A stretch of 37,928 nucleotides of DNA. It comes from CAYJBH01 sp964369965. Its GTDB lineage: Bacteria > Bacillota > Clostridia > Oscillospirales > Ruminococcaceae. Numbering within the stretch: position 1 is the first letter of the stretch; the number at the start of each line of letters is the position of its first letter. The stretch is taken from assembly GCA_964369965.1 (NCBI GenBank), contig CAYJGF010000024.1, positions 1 to 37,928 on the forward strand, in the 5' to 3' direction. The translations under genes were made by a program, and so were the position numbers. Shown here piece after piece: positions 8,564 to 16,945 of the stretch. Below the pieces are notes generated by a model, which saw only the letters and a list, made by a program, of their open reading frames with translations, had not been told where the DNA came from and did no database searches.

Positions 8564-8605
8564 CAATTTTTTGGGTTTTCACTGTCAAATTTTTGGATTT
8601 TTGCC
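8564..8605. promoter_or_regulatory. Direct repeats, candidate AraC-type operator
   Basis: Two 20-base blocks start at 8564 and 8586 (14 of the first 16 bases equal) and are 22 bases apart, two helical turns. They sit between the locus A operon and its divergent AraC-type regulator gene, about 95-140 bases upstream of the permease ATG. Tandem direct repeats at two-turn spacing are typical AraC-family sites. Binding is inferred. A small palindrome TTTCAATATGAAA at 8533-8545 is nearer the permease start. Confidence 0.4.
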
Positions 8606-8663
8606 TATGTAAAATTTTGCAGTAGGGCGTTTTTTCAATTATATAGCCATTTTACTTAAAAAT

Positions 8664-8692
8664 TTGACAATTATGTATTAAAATGTTAAAAT
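8664..8692 (+). promoter_or_regulatory. Promoter of the AraC-type regulator gene
   Basis: TTGACA at 8664-8669 and TAAAAT at 8687-8692 are separated by 17 bases. The predicted start is about 35 bases before the proposed CTG start codon at 8734, which leaves room for the GGGAGGGG ribosome-binding site. Confidence 0.75.
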
Positions 8693-8733
8693 TTCATTGT
8701 AGGTAAAACGAGAAAAGAAGGGAGGGGATATTT

Positions 8734-10974
8734 CTGGATAAGTATACCATTAAAAATCATACCACGCTAAAAAGATATTATCGCATTATCTTCTCTATTT
8801 TTGTTGTTTTATTAACTTTTTTGCTGATTTTTGCCGGTTTTTCAATATATTCTCAGTATCTCGCCCTACAACAGAGTCTGGAGCAAAACACACAGCAAAG
8901 CTACAACTATTTTAAACAGGAGCTTAACGCGCTGACCAAGGTGAGCTATAGCGTTTCCAATCAATCCTCACTCTTTTCTTATAATATAGAGGATAACTTT
9001 GATTATTCTCACAACATCGCGCAGGATATAAACACCTCCATCTCCTCCCATGAGAGCATTTTATCGATGGGCATCGCATATGGGGAGAGTAACAACGCCC
9101 TGCTCTCCGACATGGTCTTCACCAATCGTGGCAAAAGTCCGTATTCCGAGCTGCTATCCTCCCTTTATGAGATTTCACCGGATTATAATGATGAGCTTGT
9201 CTCCCCCGATATATTCACATTTTTATCAAATGCAGATGGCGATAATATTGATAAATCACTCTACTGCGTCACCACCAAGCCGTCCCCATATGGCGGCTCC
9301 GATGCGCTGCTTTATTTTGAGATGGACTATGACTATATCGTCAATTTGATAGACGATAACACCGAAATAAGCTCCGGTCACTTTGAAATTTATGATGGGC
9401 ATGGCAACCTGATTTTATCCTCAAAAAGCGATGTGCCGAGTGGCAACTATGTCGTTGAATACGTCTTTGAGGATATAACCAACGATTGTTACGGCGTTTA
9501 CAGCGTTGATGGATTTGCGGTATATTCCGGCCTGTTATATCTTTCGCTGACAACCCTTTTGTTTTATCTACTGCTTTTGTTCTTTGCACGGCAGATAAGC
9601 ATGTATGTTGCGCGCAGATGGTATACTCCGCTCTATAATCTGTCCTCCCTTGTGAACGACGCCTCACCGGACCCCGGGGAGGAGATAGTCATTGAAAACA
9701 CCTTTAAATATCTTAACGACAACATGTTGCGTCTCACCGAAAATCTCTCAAATCAGGAGAGTATTGTAACAACCCAGATAATGACTGCACTATTAAACGG
9801 GAAGAACACACAGGCTATCGCCGAGCAATGGGGTGAGGCGGCGAGCATACAGCTCAACCGATTGGACGACGACAAAAACTATTGTTGCATTGTGGCGTAT
9901 ATCGACAACTATCTTGTGGATTTTGTTCAAAAACGCTCTGTCAATCAACAATGGATAGATCGTCTTGCCATCAGCAATCGAATAAAAAACCATGTCGAGA
10001 AGGGGGAATTTATCTTCACCAGCGATGTGATTTACAGTACCGGCATAATCATTGTCTACGGCACCGATAATGGGGTAGATATCCAACAGCGCGCACTGGA
10101 TCTATGTCGATACGTTCAGGAGCACATATCCATGCAATATGAGTTCAACATGACGTTTGCGGTGGGGTGGCATTATAATAATTTAAACAGCATTTCCTAT
10201 TCTTTTAAGGATGCGCTCACCTTTTTAGAGTACTCCATGTTCTTTGAGCAGAGTGAGATTTTGACCACCGCACTCATAGACAAACTGCTTTGCAAGAGTA
10301 ATTTCAAAAAGATTAACTTTAACAACTACATAGAACGCATAATAAAATGCATTAAACAACAAAACGAGGTTGAACTGCGTGAGGCTTTGGAGTCGTTTTT
10401 TGATAAATTTTCCGACTCGGGCGATATGCTCACCGTTCGAGGTGCTTGTTTTGACCTGCTTGCCGCCCTGCGTAAATTTATCGACAAAACTCCGATAGTT
10501 ACACCGGAGACTACAATATATAAACTCGACCATCTCTATACAAGGATACCGCAAAATCTAAAACAGTATCGTTTTAGTCTTGAGAATTTTTGTATATTAT
10601 TGATGCGGCAGATTGTCCCGAGTGAAGATGTCATGGAAAAGAGCGAGAAATACGAGCTGATACTCTCCTACATAGCGGAAAATTTGTCCGATACATCGCT
10701 ATGTCTTGACAGTATCGCCGAGAAATTCTCCATGAACGCCTCCTATCTAACCCGATATTTTAAGGCACAAAACGGCGAACCCATCATGAAATATGTGGAT
10801 GCAATGCGCTTTAACAACGCAAAACACTATCTTGTGAACACACGCTTTAGCATAAAGGACATAGTGCGCAACGTCGGTTATTGTGACGACAACAACTTTA
10901 ACCGCAAGTTTAAACAGCGCGAGGGGATAACCCCACAACAATACCGACAACTCTATCACCGAGATAATGAGTAG
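8734..10974 (+). CDS. Membrane-anchored AraC-family transcriptional regulator
   Basis: Probable sensor-regulator of locus A, about 746 residues. A cytoplasmic N-terminus and a first membrane helix (IIFSIFVVLLTFLLIFAGF) precede an extracellular region of about 210 residues. A second helix (YLSLTTLLFYLLLLFF) follows, then a cytoplasmic middle domain and a C-terminal pair of AraC helix-turn-helix motifs (LDSIAEKFSMNASYLTRYFK and IKDIVRNVGYCDDNNFNRKF). Start choice: a TTG at 8821 would begin inside the first helix. Upstream, the frame is open back to TAA at 8704 and no ATG, GTG or TTG occurs. CTG at 8734 has GGAGGGG six bases before it, so a CTG start is proposed. The architecture matches YesS-like regulators beside LplABC-type transporters. 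Confidence 0.88.
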   Translation: MDKYTIKNHTTLKRYYRIIFSIFVVLLTFLLIFAGFSIYSQYLALQQSLEQNTQQSYNYFKQELNALTKVSYSVSNQSSLFSYNIEDNFDYSHNIAQDINTSISSHESILSMGIAYGESNNALLSDMVFTNRGKSPYSELLSSLYEISPDYNDELVSPDIFTFLSNADGDNIDKSLYCVTTKPSPYGGSDALLYFEMDYDYIVNLIDDNTEISSGHFEIYDGHGNLILSSKSDVPSGNYVVEYVFEDITNDCYGVYSVDGFAVYSGLLYLSLTTLLFYLLLLFFARQISMYVARRWYTPLYNLSSLVNDASPDPGEEIVIENTFKYLNDNMLRLTENLSNQESIVTTQIMTALLNGKNTQAIAEQWGEAASIQLNRLDDDKNYCCIVAYIDNYLVDFVQKRSVNQQWIDRLAISNRIKNHVEKGEFIFTSDVIYSTGIIIVYGTDNGVDIQQRALDLCRYVQEHISMQYEFNMTFAVGWHYNNLNSISYSFKDALTFLEYSMFFEQSEILTTALIDKLLCKSNFKKINFNNYIERIIKCIKQQNEVELREALESFFDKFSDSGDMLTVRGACFDLLAALRKFIDKTPIVTPETTIYKLDHLYTRIPQNLKQYRFSLENFCILLMRQIVPSEDVMEKSEKYELILSYIAENLSDTSLCLDSIAEKFSMNASYLTRYFKAQNGEPIMKYVDAMRFNNAKHYLVNTRFSIKDIVRNVGYCDDNNFNRKFKQREGITPQQYRQLYHRDNE

Positions 10975-10991
10975 TTTTTGGTGATAATTTA

Positions 10992-11020
10992 GGGACAACC
11001 TTTGCGGTTGTTCTTTTTTT
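10992..11020 (+). terminator. Intrinsic terminator of the AraC-type regulator gene
   Basis: ACAACC and GGTTGT pair around a TTTGC loop and are followed by TCTTTTTTT. It begins about 18 bases after the TAG stop codon. Confidence 0.85.
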
Positions 11021-11039
11021 ATTCGTATGATTAATAATG

Positions 11040-11114
11040 TTTATACTAACAAAAATAATCGCACAAATAATATTTATACTAACAAAAATATTAGTACAAT
11101 TGTAAATAATCGCA
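11040..11114. repeat. Interspersed direct repeats upstream of the ilvE promoter
   Basis: TTTATACTAACAAAAATA occurs twice without change, at 11040-11057 and 11073-11090, 33 bases apart. AATAATCGCA occurs at 11054-11063 and 11105-11114. The cluster ends ten bases before the ilvE -35 element, so it may be a regulator binding array or a small decayed repeat. The role is unknown. Confidence 0.5.
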
Positions 11115-11123
11115 TACAAATTA

Positions 11124-11151
11124 TTGAAAAACCTTTTTTTTCTGATATAAT
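11124..11151 (+). promoter_or_regulatory. ilvE promoter
   Basis: TTGAAA at 11124-11129 and TATAAT at 11146-11151 are 16 bases apart. The leader of about 65 bases contains only a weak CTCGC/GCGAG hairpin (11175-11203). No T-box or attenuator is visible. Confidence 0.75.
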
Positions 11152-11225
11152 ATATAGATAAGGGTTTTCAATTCCTCGCACAGAGGGATGTTGTAATAGC
11201 GAGTCAGTTAAAAGGGAGGGCTAAA

Positions 11226-12284
11226 ATGGAAATAAAATTTATTAAGAGAGAGGTTTTAAAGTCAAAACCGGATTTTAAAAATCTCGTATTCGGCAAGATT
11301 TTCACCGATTATATGTTTGCGATGGACTACACAGCCGAAAAAGGGTGGCATGATGCGCGCATACAACCCTATGGGCCGATTGAGATGTCGCCGTCCTCCT
11401 GTGTTTTGCACTATGCGCAAGGTTTGTTTGAGGGTATGAAAGCGTACAAAAACGACGATAAAGTATACCTTTTTCGCCCCGAAAAAAATTTCGAGCGACT
11501 TGCCGACGGCTGTGATAGGATGTGTATACCGCCCATCGATGTCGATTTTGCGGTGAACGCCCTTAAAAAACTCGTCGATATCGAGCGTGATTGGATACCG
11601 TCGGAGGATGGCGCGGCGCTGTACATCCGCCCCTTTGTCATAGCCGATGAGGAGGCACTCGGCGTCCACCCGTCGGTGGTCTATCGATTTATGATAATTT
11701 TATCGCCGGTTGCGGCATACTATTCCGGTGGTTTTGCCCCTATTGACATCATGGTGGAGGAGAAATATACGCGCTCCTGCCCCGGCGGCACCGGTGCTGT
11801 CAAGGCTATCGGCAACTATGCCGCCTCCCTTAAAGGTCAAAGCCGCGCCGCAAAAGAGGGGTATCCGCAGGTCATGTGGTTGGACGGCGTCGAGCGGAAG
11901 TATGTTGAGGAGGTCGGCTCCATGAACATATTCTTTGTGATTGACGGCGAGCTTTGCACCCCTGCACTCAGTGGCACTATCCTGCCCGGTATCACGCGCA
12001 ACAGCGTTATAGAGCTTGCAAAATCACTTTCAAAGAGCGTGAGCGAACGAGCGATATCCACCGATGAATTGATTGAGGCGGCAAACAGTGGCAGATTGAG
12101 TGAGTGTTTCGGCACCGGCACGGCGGTGGTAATCTCTCCTGTGGGGGGGCTTTGTTATAACAATCAAAAAATAACGGTCGGCGACGGCAAGGTCGGGGAG
12201 ATAACGTTGCAACTCTACAACAAACTAACCGACATACAGTACGGCAGGGCAGAGGATACCTACGGTTGGAGAGTTGAGGTGTAA
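11226..12284 (+). CDS. ilvE: Branched-chain amino acid aminotransferase
   Basis: A PLP-dependent fold-type IV enzyme that interconverts Leu, Ile and Val with their 2-oxo acids, using glutamate/2-oxoglutarate, in the cytoplasm. At 352 residues it has the long, eukaryote-like BCAT length. Diagnostic segments are LHYAQGLFEGMKAY, the lysine segment GAVKAIGNYAASL with Lys193 as expected Schiff-base lysine, and EEVGSMNIFFV, where the Glu contacts the cofactor. AAGGGAGG lies five bases before the ATG. It stands alone between its own promoter and terminator, facing the same way as both neighbouring genes. Confidence 0.95.
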   Translation: MEIKFIKREVLKSKPDFKNLVFGKIFTDYMFAMDYTAEKGWHDARIQPYGPIEMSPSSCVLHYAQGLFEGMKAYKNDDKVYLFRPEKNFERLADGCDRMCIPPIDVDFAVNALKKLVDIERDWIPSEDGAALYIRPFVIADEEALGVHPSVVYRFMIILSPVAAYYSGGFAPIDIMVEEKYTRSCPGGTGAVKAIGNYAASLKGQSRAAKEGYPQVMWLDGVERKYVEEVGSMNIFFVIDGELCTPALSGTILPGITRNSVIELAKSLSKSVSERAISTDELIEAANSGRLSECFGTGTAVVISPVGGLCYNNQKITVGDGKVGEITLQLYNKLTDIQYGRAEDTYGWRVEV

Positions 12285-12350
12285 AAACAACCCAAAAAGC
12301 ATTGTTTTGATTGGCACAAGGTACTGCGTATTATTCTATAATATCAATTT

Positions 12351-12386
12351 AAAAACGAGTTACCCTTTTAGGGTGCTCGTTTTTTA
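12351..12386 (+). terminator. ilvE intrinsic terminator
   Basis: Arms at 12351-12365 and 12371-12384 (AACGAGTTACCC against GGGTGCTCGTT) enclose a TTTTA loop and end in a T run, about 65 bases after the ilvE stop. Confidence 0.88.
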
Positions 12387-12450
12387 TGTTTTGGATGTAA
12401 AATATAGTTAAATTTATTGAAATAATTTACCGCAAAAGAGTCGCATTTTT

Positions 12451-12468
12451 TTATCATAATCATGATAA
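12451..12468. promoter_or_regulatory. Palindrome in the 12387-12637 gap
   Basis: TTATCAT and ATGATAA flank AATC, a perfect seven-base dyad 65 bases upstream of the -35 element of the repeat-protein gene. It could be an operator. Apart from this and the promoter, the 353-base gap after ilvE shows only AT-rich sequence. Confidence 0.35.
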
Positions 12469-12532
12469 TTTTTTATTTTGAGATTATGTCTTTGTACGAA
12501 ACGTAAAAAAATGCATAGAATAAATAAAATCA

Positions 12533-12561
12533 TTGACAAAAAAGATAAATCGTGGTAAAAT
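12533..12561 (+). promoter_or_regulatory. Promoter of the secreted repeat-protein gene
   Basis: TTGACA at 12533-12538 and TAAAAT at 12556-12561 have 17-base spacing. The 5' leader is about 70 bases and ends with an AGGGG ribosome-binding site before the ATG at 12638. Confidence 0.8.
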
Positions 12562-12637
12562 AAAATAAATTAAACGAGAGGTCGTTTTCAGACGTATATA
12601 TAGTTATTAATACAAATTTTATTTAGGGGCATTAATC

Positions 12638-15600
12638 ATGAACAACAAGAAGATATTTTTAAGATTTATTAGCATTGTGCTTGCAACACTAATGTTGGTT
12701 TCCAACTTCAGTTTTGTAGCGTTTGCGGAAGGGGCTGCGCCTTTGCCGGATGCTAATGCCGCCGCGCCTGCACCGGAGCCTACACCTGCGCCGGAACCTG
12801 CGCCTGCGCCGGAACCTACACCTGCGCCGGAACCTGCGCCTGCGCCGGAACCTGCGCCTGCGCCGGAACCTGCACCTGCGCCGGAGCCAACGCCTGCGCC
12901 GGAACCTGCGCCTGCGCCGGAGCCTGTGCCTACACCTGCGCCGGAACCTGTGCCTACACCTGCGCCGGAAACCAATAATACTACCCCTGCGCCGAACTCC
13001 AACACCCCAACACCTACGCCGGTTGCCAACATCAATACCCCTGCGCCGGATGCCGGCACAAATCCCAACACCAACACCGGCATGAATTTGCCGCTTGCAA
13101 CCAACATGTCGGTGGGTACAATCGCCGGCCTTGGCAATTCCACCCCTCTGCAATTCTCCTTAAATAAAACATCGACACCCTTGACCGTCGGCAATGGCAT
13201 CGTCAACCCCGGCGAGGGCGAAGGCGAGGGCGAAGGCGAAGGCGAGGGCGAAGGTGAGGGCGAGGGCGAGGGAGACAATAAGTCCGGCGACCCTATAACC
13301 GAATACAAAGTTATTTATATGACCGCCAACACCGACGGTGCCGCTGTTCATTTTGAGACGAATACATTGAACGGCAAATATAACATGAGTACAAGCCCCG
13401 AGCCGGTGAGCGCAGCGGTAGGGCAGACCTTTATCGGCTGGGTTAAAGCCGATGGCAGCGACATCGATTATTCCGCGACAATCACCGCCGATCTGTATTT
13501 ATACCCGAAATTTTTCGATGAATTTAAGGTTGCATACATGAGCGCTCCGGCGAGTGAAAACCCGACAGTTGCCGGTGAAGAATACACCTCACAGGGCACT
13601 TATATCGGCTCGACCATCCCCAGTATAACCATACCTACCGACTACAGTTCGGTGATTTGGCAGGATGATAACGGCGTCGCGCTGAATGCCTACACCTTAA
13701 TTTCCGCCGACACTACACTCTATCCGAGCTTTGTTGCCGACACTTTATCGATGGCTGCACCCGATATGCCTATGCTGGGTGACCTTGCTCCGTTAAACGC
13801 TCCTACTCCGATAAACGATCCTGCTCCAATAAATGATACAGAAAGAAAGCTAACCGTCACATTTGAAAATATCGGCGGCAAGAATAGTGAAACCTACACC
13901 GTGACATTTGAAGGTGATCAGCCCATTGCATACCCTACTGCAGGTGCACCGAGCCTAACGTATAAAATTAATCCGAGCTATATTTTTTCAAAATGGAATC
14001 CGAGCAAAAAAAATCTTTCCAATGCGACGTCATTTACTATGGATCAATTCTTTGATGACGATGAGTACGGTACAAAAACCGTCACATTGACAGCCGTATA
14101 CCTAAAGCCGACCTCCGACAAAATCGTGAACAGTTATGAGGTGCGGTATGTTTATACGGATGATGATGGCAAGGACAATTTAATTTATCCGACTACGAAG
14201 GTTGAGCTGACGATACCTGAAGACGGTGCGCCGGCTATCACCCAAACCGTCAAATTCCCAAAGATTGACGGATATTCATTTAAAGATGACACTGTAACAG
14301 AACATACCTTTTCGAGCAATGATGTTGGTTATACCTACACCGTAAAATACACAAAAGACACTGTCGGATACTATGAATTCTCGGTTATGCTTGACGATGG
14401 GAAAGGTAATGGAACCTATGTCCTGGACCCGACAAAAAAGGTCACCGGCTTAGCGAATGATGGTAGGTTTGTAACGAACATAGCGAAAAACCTGACTGCA
14501 CCGGAGGGTTATACTTTTGAAAAAGTCGAAACAGATGATAATAAAATCGATGCCGGATCACACAGTTTAACAGCCCCACTCAAAGCCACAATTTATTTTA
14601 AACTCGAAGATGGAGCTACAGCACCCGACGCCCCCGACGGATACTATGCGGTCAAACACGAGTTTAATGACAATGTTTATTTCACCTATCACGCTGTAAA
14701 TGTCGGTGATACATTGACGAAAAAGGAAATTGTTGACGCGCATAGCTTGTCCTCCGACGAACTTATCAAGAATGCAGGTTGGAGCGCAGCCAATGTATAC
14801 GAGATAAAATCATCGCAGAAAACGGGTAATGGCGATAAATATTTAGACATTAAATTAGATCAAGATCAGATTGATACAATTTACACGAACAATTACAAAT
14901 TAGTCACAATAGAATACAAAAAAGCGGATGTAAAATACCCATACACCGTTGAATATGTAGATCAAGATGGCAATCCAATCGACGGTGTGGCTACACTCGA
15001 AAGACCGAATAACGCCTATGAAATTGCAACGGAATATGCTATCACTATCGCAGGATATGATTTATTAAAGGCAAAAGTAGATGATAAAAATGCCACTGTG
15101 AACAACAATAGCGTCGTTATCGATGCAAGCACAAACCCAACGATTACATTTTTTTATAAGGCAGATACAGAAAAGGCAAGTTATAGGGTCAACCTTTCCT
15201 ATGTCAACAAAAATGATGTAACAAAAACATTTACATTTACCGACAGGGCGCTGATAGGATCGGCTGTTGACGCCATTGCATTGGAACGTGTAATAAATCT
15301 TTTAAACGGGACTGAAACTACAAACAAAAACTTAGCAGGGCGCGAACCCGATGTACAAGAACTCGTTAAGATAATAAATAAAGATGGCTCTACGACGTTT
15401 AATATCACGCTCACCGACGACATCACCGTCATATATCGTGACAATGAGCGCAACTGGCTTGTTGCCACCGGAGTCGTCCCGGGGACGGCGGTGGACTTAA
15501 GTTCCTCCCATTATGATGACAATGTGAGTGATGCCAATCGCAAAGAATATACAACCTTAACGTGGGTAGACAGTAAAGGCACCCCAATACCTGCCGGAAC

Positions 15601-16324
15601 ACCAACAACCGATGGAATGAAACTTTTCGCACAGTTTTCTCACGCGGTTCAGTTTACCGATGTAAATGGCAACACTATAGCCACCGAGACGGTCCAAGAC
15701 GGTGGCAACCTATCCACCTTGACATCCGCACCCACCGCCACCGCAATTGTCGGCAGGACGTTTTTGTACTGGATTAACACCTCGACAAACACTCAATTTT
15801 ATCCGACCGATGTTGCCGCATTGAATTCCGAATTATCACAGGCGATAACCGCCCCCGTAACCTATCAAGCGGTCTACTCCGCACCGGAAAATAACAATAA
15901 CAATAATAATAACGGCGGCAACAACAGCGGTAACACCAACGGCAATACAAACGGCAACGGCAACACCGATCCCCCTGCCCCCACTCCGGTATTGGCGAGC
16001 GCGTCGGCAGCCCCCACAATTCTCCCGACAGTTCTGCCGGTGGTAGACACTACCGACGACGATGTTGACGATGTTGAAGATGAGACCGAGACCGAGACCA
16101 TCGATGACAACGCAGTACCGCAGGGCAACACCACGGACGATGAGGATGACACCCCTGCCACCGAGACTATTGAGGACGACGAGGTAGCGACCGGCACTTT
16201 CGAGGAGGAGCCGCAATCGAACTTAGCTTTAATCCTGCTCGGCGTAGTGGCACTGATGGGAGTATCAGTCGGCACGGTAGCAGCAATTAAAGTATCATAT
16301 AACAAAAATCGCAGAGTTAGATAA
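12638..16324 (+). CDS. Secreted repeat-rich cell-surface protein
   Basis: A 1228-residue exported protein of unknown binding target. A signal peptide ends with AFA, with probable cleavage after Ala30. Residues 43-111 are Pro/Glu/Ala/Thr repeats of the PAPEPT kind, and residues 192-212 are a Glu-Gly alternation. Next come InlB_B-like beta repeats (GWV or KWN followed by LYPKF or LTAVY endings). MucBP-like repeats follow, for example VRYVYTDDDGK near 502 and YTVEYVDQDGNPI near 768. The C-terminal part has an Asn/Gly linker, an Asp/Glu/Thr-rich stretch and one membrane helix (about 1195-1217) before a KNRRVR tail. No LPXTG motif is visible, so anchoring is probably by the helix. It has its own promoter and terminator. 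An adhesin or mucin/carbohydrate-binding role is inferred from domain type only. Confidence 0.88.
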   Translation: MNNKKIFLRFISIVLATLMLVSNFSFVAFAEGAAPLPDANAAAPAPEPTPAPEPAPAPEPTPAPEPAPAPEPAPAPEPAPAPEPTPAPEPAPAPEPVPTPAPEPVPTPAPETNNTTPAPNSNTPTPTPVANINTPAPDAGTNPNTNTGMNLPLATNMSVGTIAGLGNSTPLQFSLNKTSTPLTVGNGIVNPGEGEGEGEGEGEGEGEGEGEGDNKSGDPITEYKVIYMTANTDGAAVHFETNTLNGKYNMSTSPEPVSAAVGQTFIGWVKADGSDIDYSATITADLYLYPKFFDEFKVAYMSAPASENPTVAGEEYTSQGTYIGSTIPSITIPTDYSSVIWQDDNGVALNAYTLISADTTLYPSFVADTLSMAAPDMPMLGDLAPLNAPTPINDPAPINDTERKLTVTFENIGGKNSETYTVTFEGDQPIAYPTAGAPSLTYKINPSYIFSKWNPSKKNLSNATSFTMDQFFDDDEYGTKTVTLTAVYLKPTSDKIVNSYEVRYVYTDDDGKDNLIYPTTKVELTIPEDGAPAITQTVKFPKIDGYSFKDDTVTEHTFSSNDVGYTYTVKYTKDTVGYYEFSVMLDDGKGNGTYVLDPTKKVTGLANDGRFVTNIAKNLTAPEGYTFEKVETDDNKIDAGSHSLTAPLKATIYFKLEDGATAPDAPDGYYAVKHEFNDNVYFTYHAVNVGDTLTKKEIVDAHSLSSDELIKNAGWSAANVYEIKSSQKTGNGDKYLDIKLDQDQIDTIYTNNYKLVTIEYKKADVKYPYTVEYVDQDGNPIDGVATLERPNNAYEIATEYAITIAGYDLLKAKVDDKNATVNNNSVVIDASTNPTITFFYKADTEKASYRVNLSYVNKNDVTKTFTFTDRALIGSAVDAIALERVINLLNGTETTNKNLAGREPDVQELVKIINKDGSTTFNITLTDDITVIYRDNERNWLVATGVVPGTAVDLSSSHYDDNVSDANRKEYTTLTWVDSKGTPIPAGTPTTDGMKLFAQFSHAVQFTDVNGNTIATETVQDGGNLSTLTSAPTATAIVGRTFLYWINTSTNTQFYPTDVAALNSELSQAITAPVTYQAVYSAPENNNNNNNNGGNNSGNTNGNTNGNGNTDPPAPTPVLASASAAPTILPTVLPVVDTTDDDVDDVEDETETETIDDNAVPQGNTTDDEDDTPATETIEDDEVATGTFEEEPQSNLALILLGVVALMGVSVGTVAAIKVSYNKNRRVR
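12764..12971 (+). repeat. Pro/Glu-coding tandem repeat
   Basis: Imperfect tandem copies of CCTGCGCCGGAA, in 12-base units with ACA or GTG substitutions, encode the PAPE/PTPAPE wall-spanning linker of the repeat protein. The repetition leaves other frames open, on both strands. Copy number may vary between strains through slippage. Confidence 0.9.
13210..13274 (+). repeat. GGCGAG/GGCGAA hexamer repeat (Glu-Gly run)
   Basis: About ten hexamers alternate GGCGAG and GGCGAA with one GGTGAG, encoding an uninterrupted Gly-Glu dipeptide run in the repeat protein. Such short units are prone to slippage, in steps that keep the frame. Confidence 0.9.
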
Positions 16325-16328
16325 ATTT

Positions 16329-16364
16329 AAAACGCTGATAAACAAAATGTTTATCAGCGTTTTA
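16329..16364. terminator. Bidirectional terminator between convergent genes
   Basis: AAAACGCTGATAAAC (16329-16343) and GTTTATCAGCGTTTT (16349-16363) form a perfect 15-pair stem around AAAAT. A/T runs at both ends let it serve the repeat-protein gene on the plus strand and the acetyltransferase gene series on the minus strand. Confidence 0.88.
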
Positions 16365-16417
16365 GCGTGTGAAAAAGGGTGCGCCCACAAAAATATTGCA
16401 CAAAACATGATGTCATG

Positions 16418-16445
16418 TGTAGGGGGCGGCGTCCTCGACACCCCG
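16418..16445. repeat. GC-rich TGTAGGGG repeat, short copy
   Basis: TGTAGGGGGCGGCGTCC begins a GC-rich partial palindrome that ends in GACACCCCG, in otherwise AT-rich intergenic DNA. It begins with the same TGTAGGGG as the larger palindrome at 21718-21797, so both may be copies of one dispersed repeat family. Confidence 0.5.
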
Positions 16446-16500
16446 TTTTTAAGGCGTTTATGACATTTTTCAATGTGTAAAAAATTATTTAGACCACAAC

Positions 16501-16938
16501 TCACAACTCAAGCAACATCTTCACATGGGGTATCCCGTCCTCGACGTATTCCTTTGACACCTCGACAAAGCCGTGTTTTGCATAAAATTCTTTCACATAG
16601 GTCTGCGCACCGATGAGTATGCGCTCGGCGGCGAATTTATCCTTTGCAAGTTCTATCCCACAGTTTAAAAGCCTGCCGCCGACACCTGCGCGGCGCTCCC
16701 GTGCTATCACCCGACCGATGGACACCTCATCATAGGTCGCACCTTTTGGCAACACCCTTAAATAGCCTTGCAACGTATCGCCATCTTTTAACATCACATG
16801 ATAAGACACCTTGTCGGCATCGTCCACATCCTGATAGGCGGAGTTTTGCTCCACCACAAAAACAACACTGCGCAGTTTATAGATATCGTGCAGTTCATGG
16901 ACCGTTAGCTCATCAAAATGCTTTATTATAAAATCCAT
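16501..16938 (-). CDS. GNAT-family N-acetyltransferase (ElaA-like)
   Basis: A 145-residue cytoplasmic acetyl-CoA-dependent acetyltransferase. Seen: LRSVVFVVEQNSAYQDVDDAD, the ElaA-type N-terminal signature; the acetyl-CoA loop region VSIGRVIARERRAGVGGRLL; and YVKEFYAKHGF near the end. The substrate is unknown. The ATG at 16938 was chosen because it aligns with ElaA N-termini and lies seven bases after the upstream stop. An in-frame ATG at 16971 would add 11 residues and overlap the upstream gene. It is the last gene of the minus-strand series and runs into a terminator. Confidence 0.85.
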   Translation of the reverse strand: MDFIIKHFDELTVHELHDIYKLRSVVFVVEQNSAYQDVDDADKVSYHVMLKDGDTLQGYLRVLPKGATYDEVSIGRVIARERRAGVGGRLLNCGIELAKDKFAAERILIGAQTYVKEFYAKHGFVEVSKEYVEDGIPHVKMLLEL

Positions 16939-16945
16939 TCTTCTC

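Noticed and set aside
11040..11114. Possible CRISPR-like array
   Set aside because: Only two copies of each repeat, spacers too short and unequal, no cas genes nearby.
12764..12971. Possible CRISPR or intergenic satellite
   Set aside because: The repeat is in frame within a secreted protein and encodes a Pro/Glu linker.
12619..13308. Minus-strand 229-codon frame rich in Ser-Pro and Gly-Ala-Ser repeats
   Set aside because: It is the complement of the Pro/Glu and Glu-Gly coding repeats, which keep all frames open. The plus-strand gene has signal peptide, promoter, ribosome-binding site and terminator.
16195..16324. LPXTG sortase sorting signal in the repeat protein
   Set aside because: The C-terminal helix and basic tail resemble a sorting signal, but no LPXTG or close variant precedes the helix.
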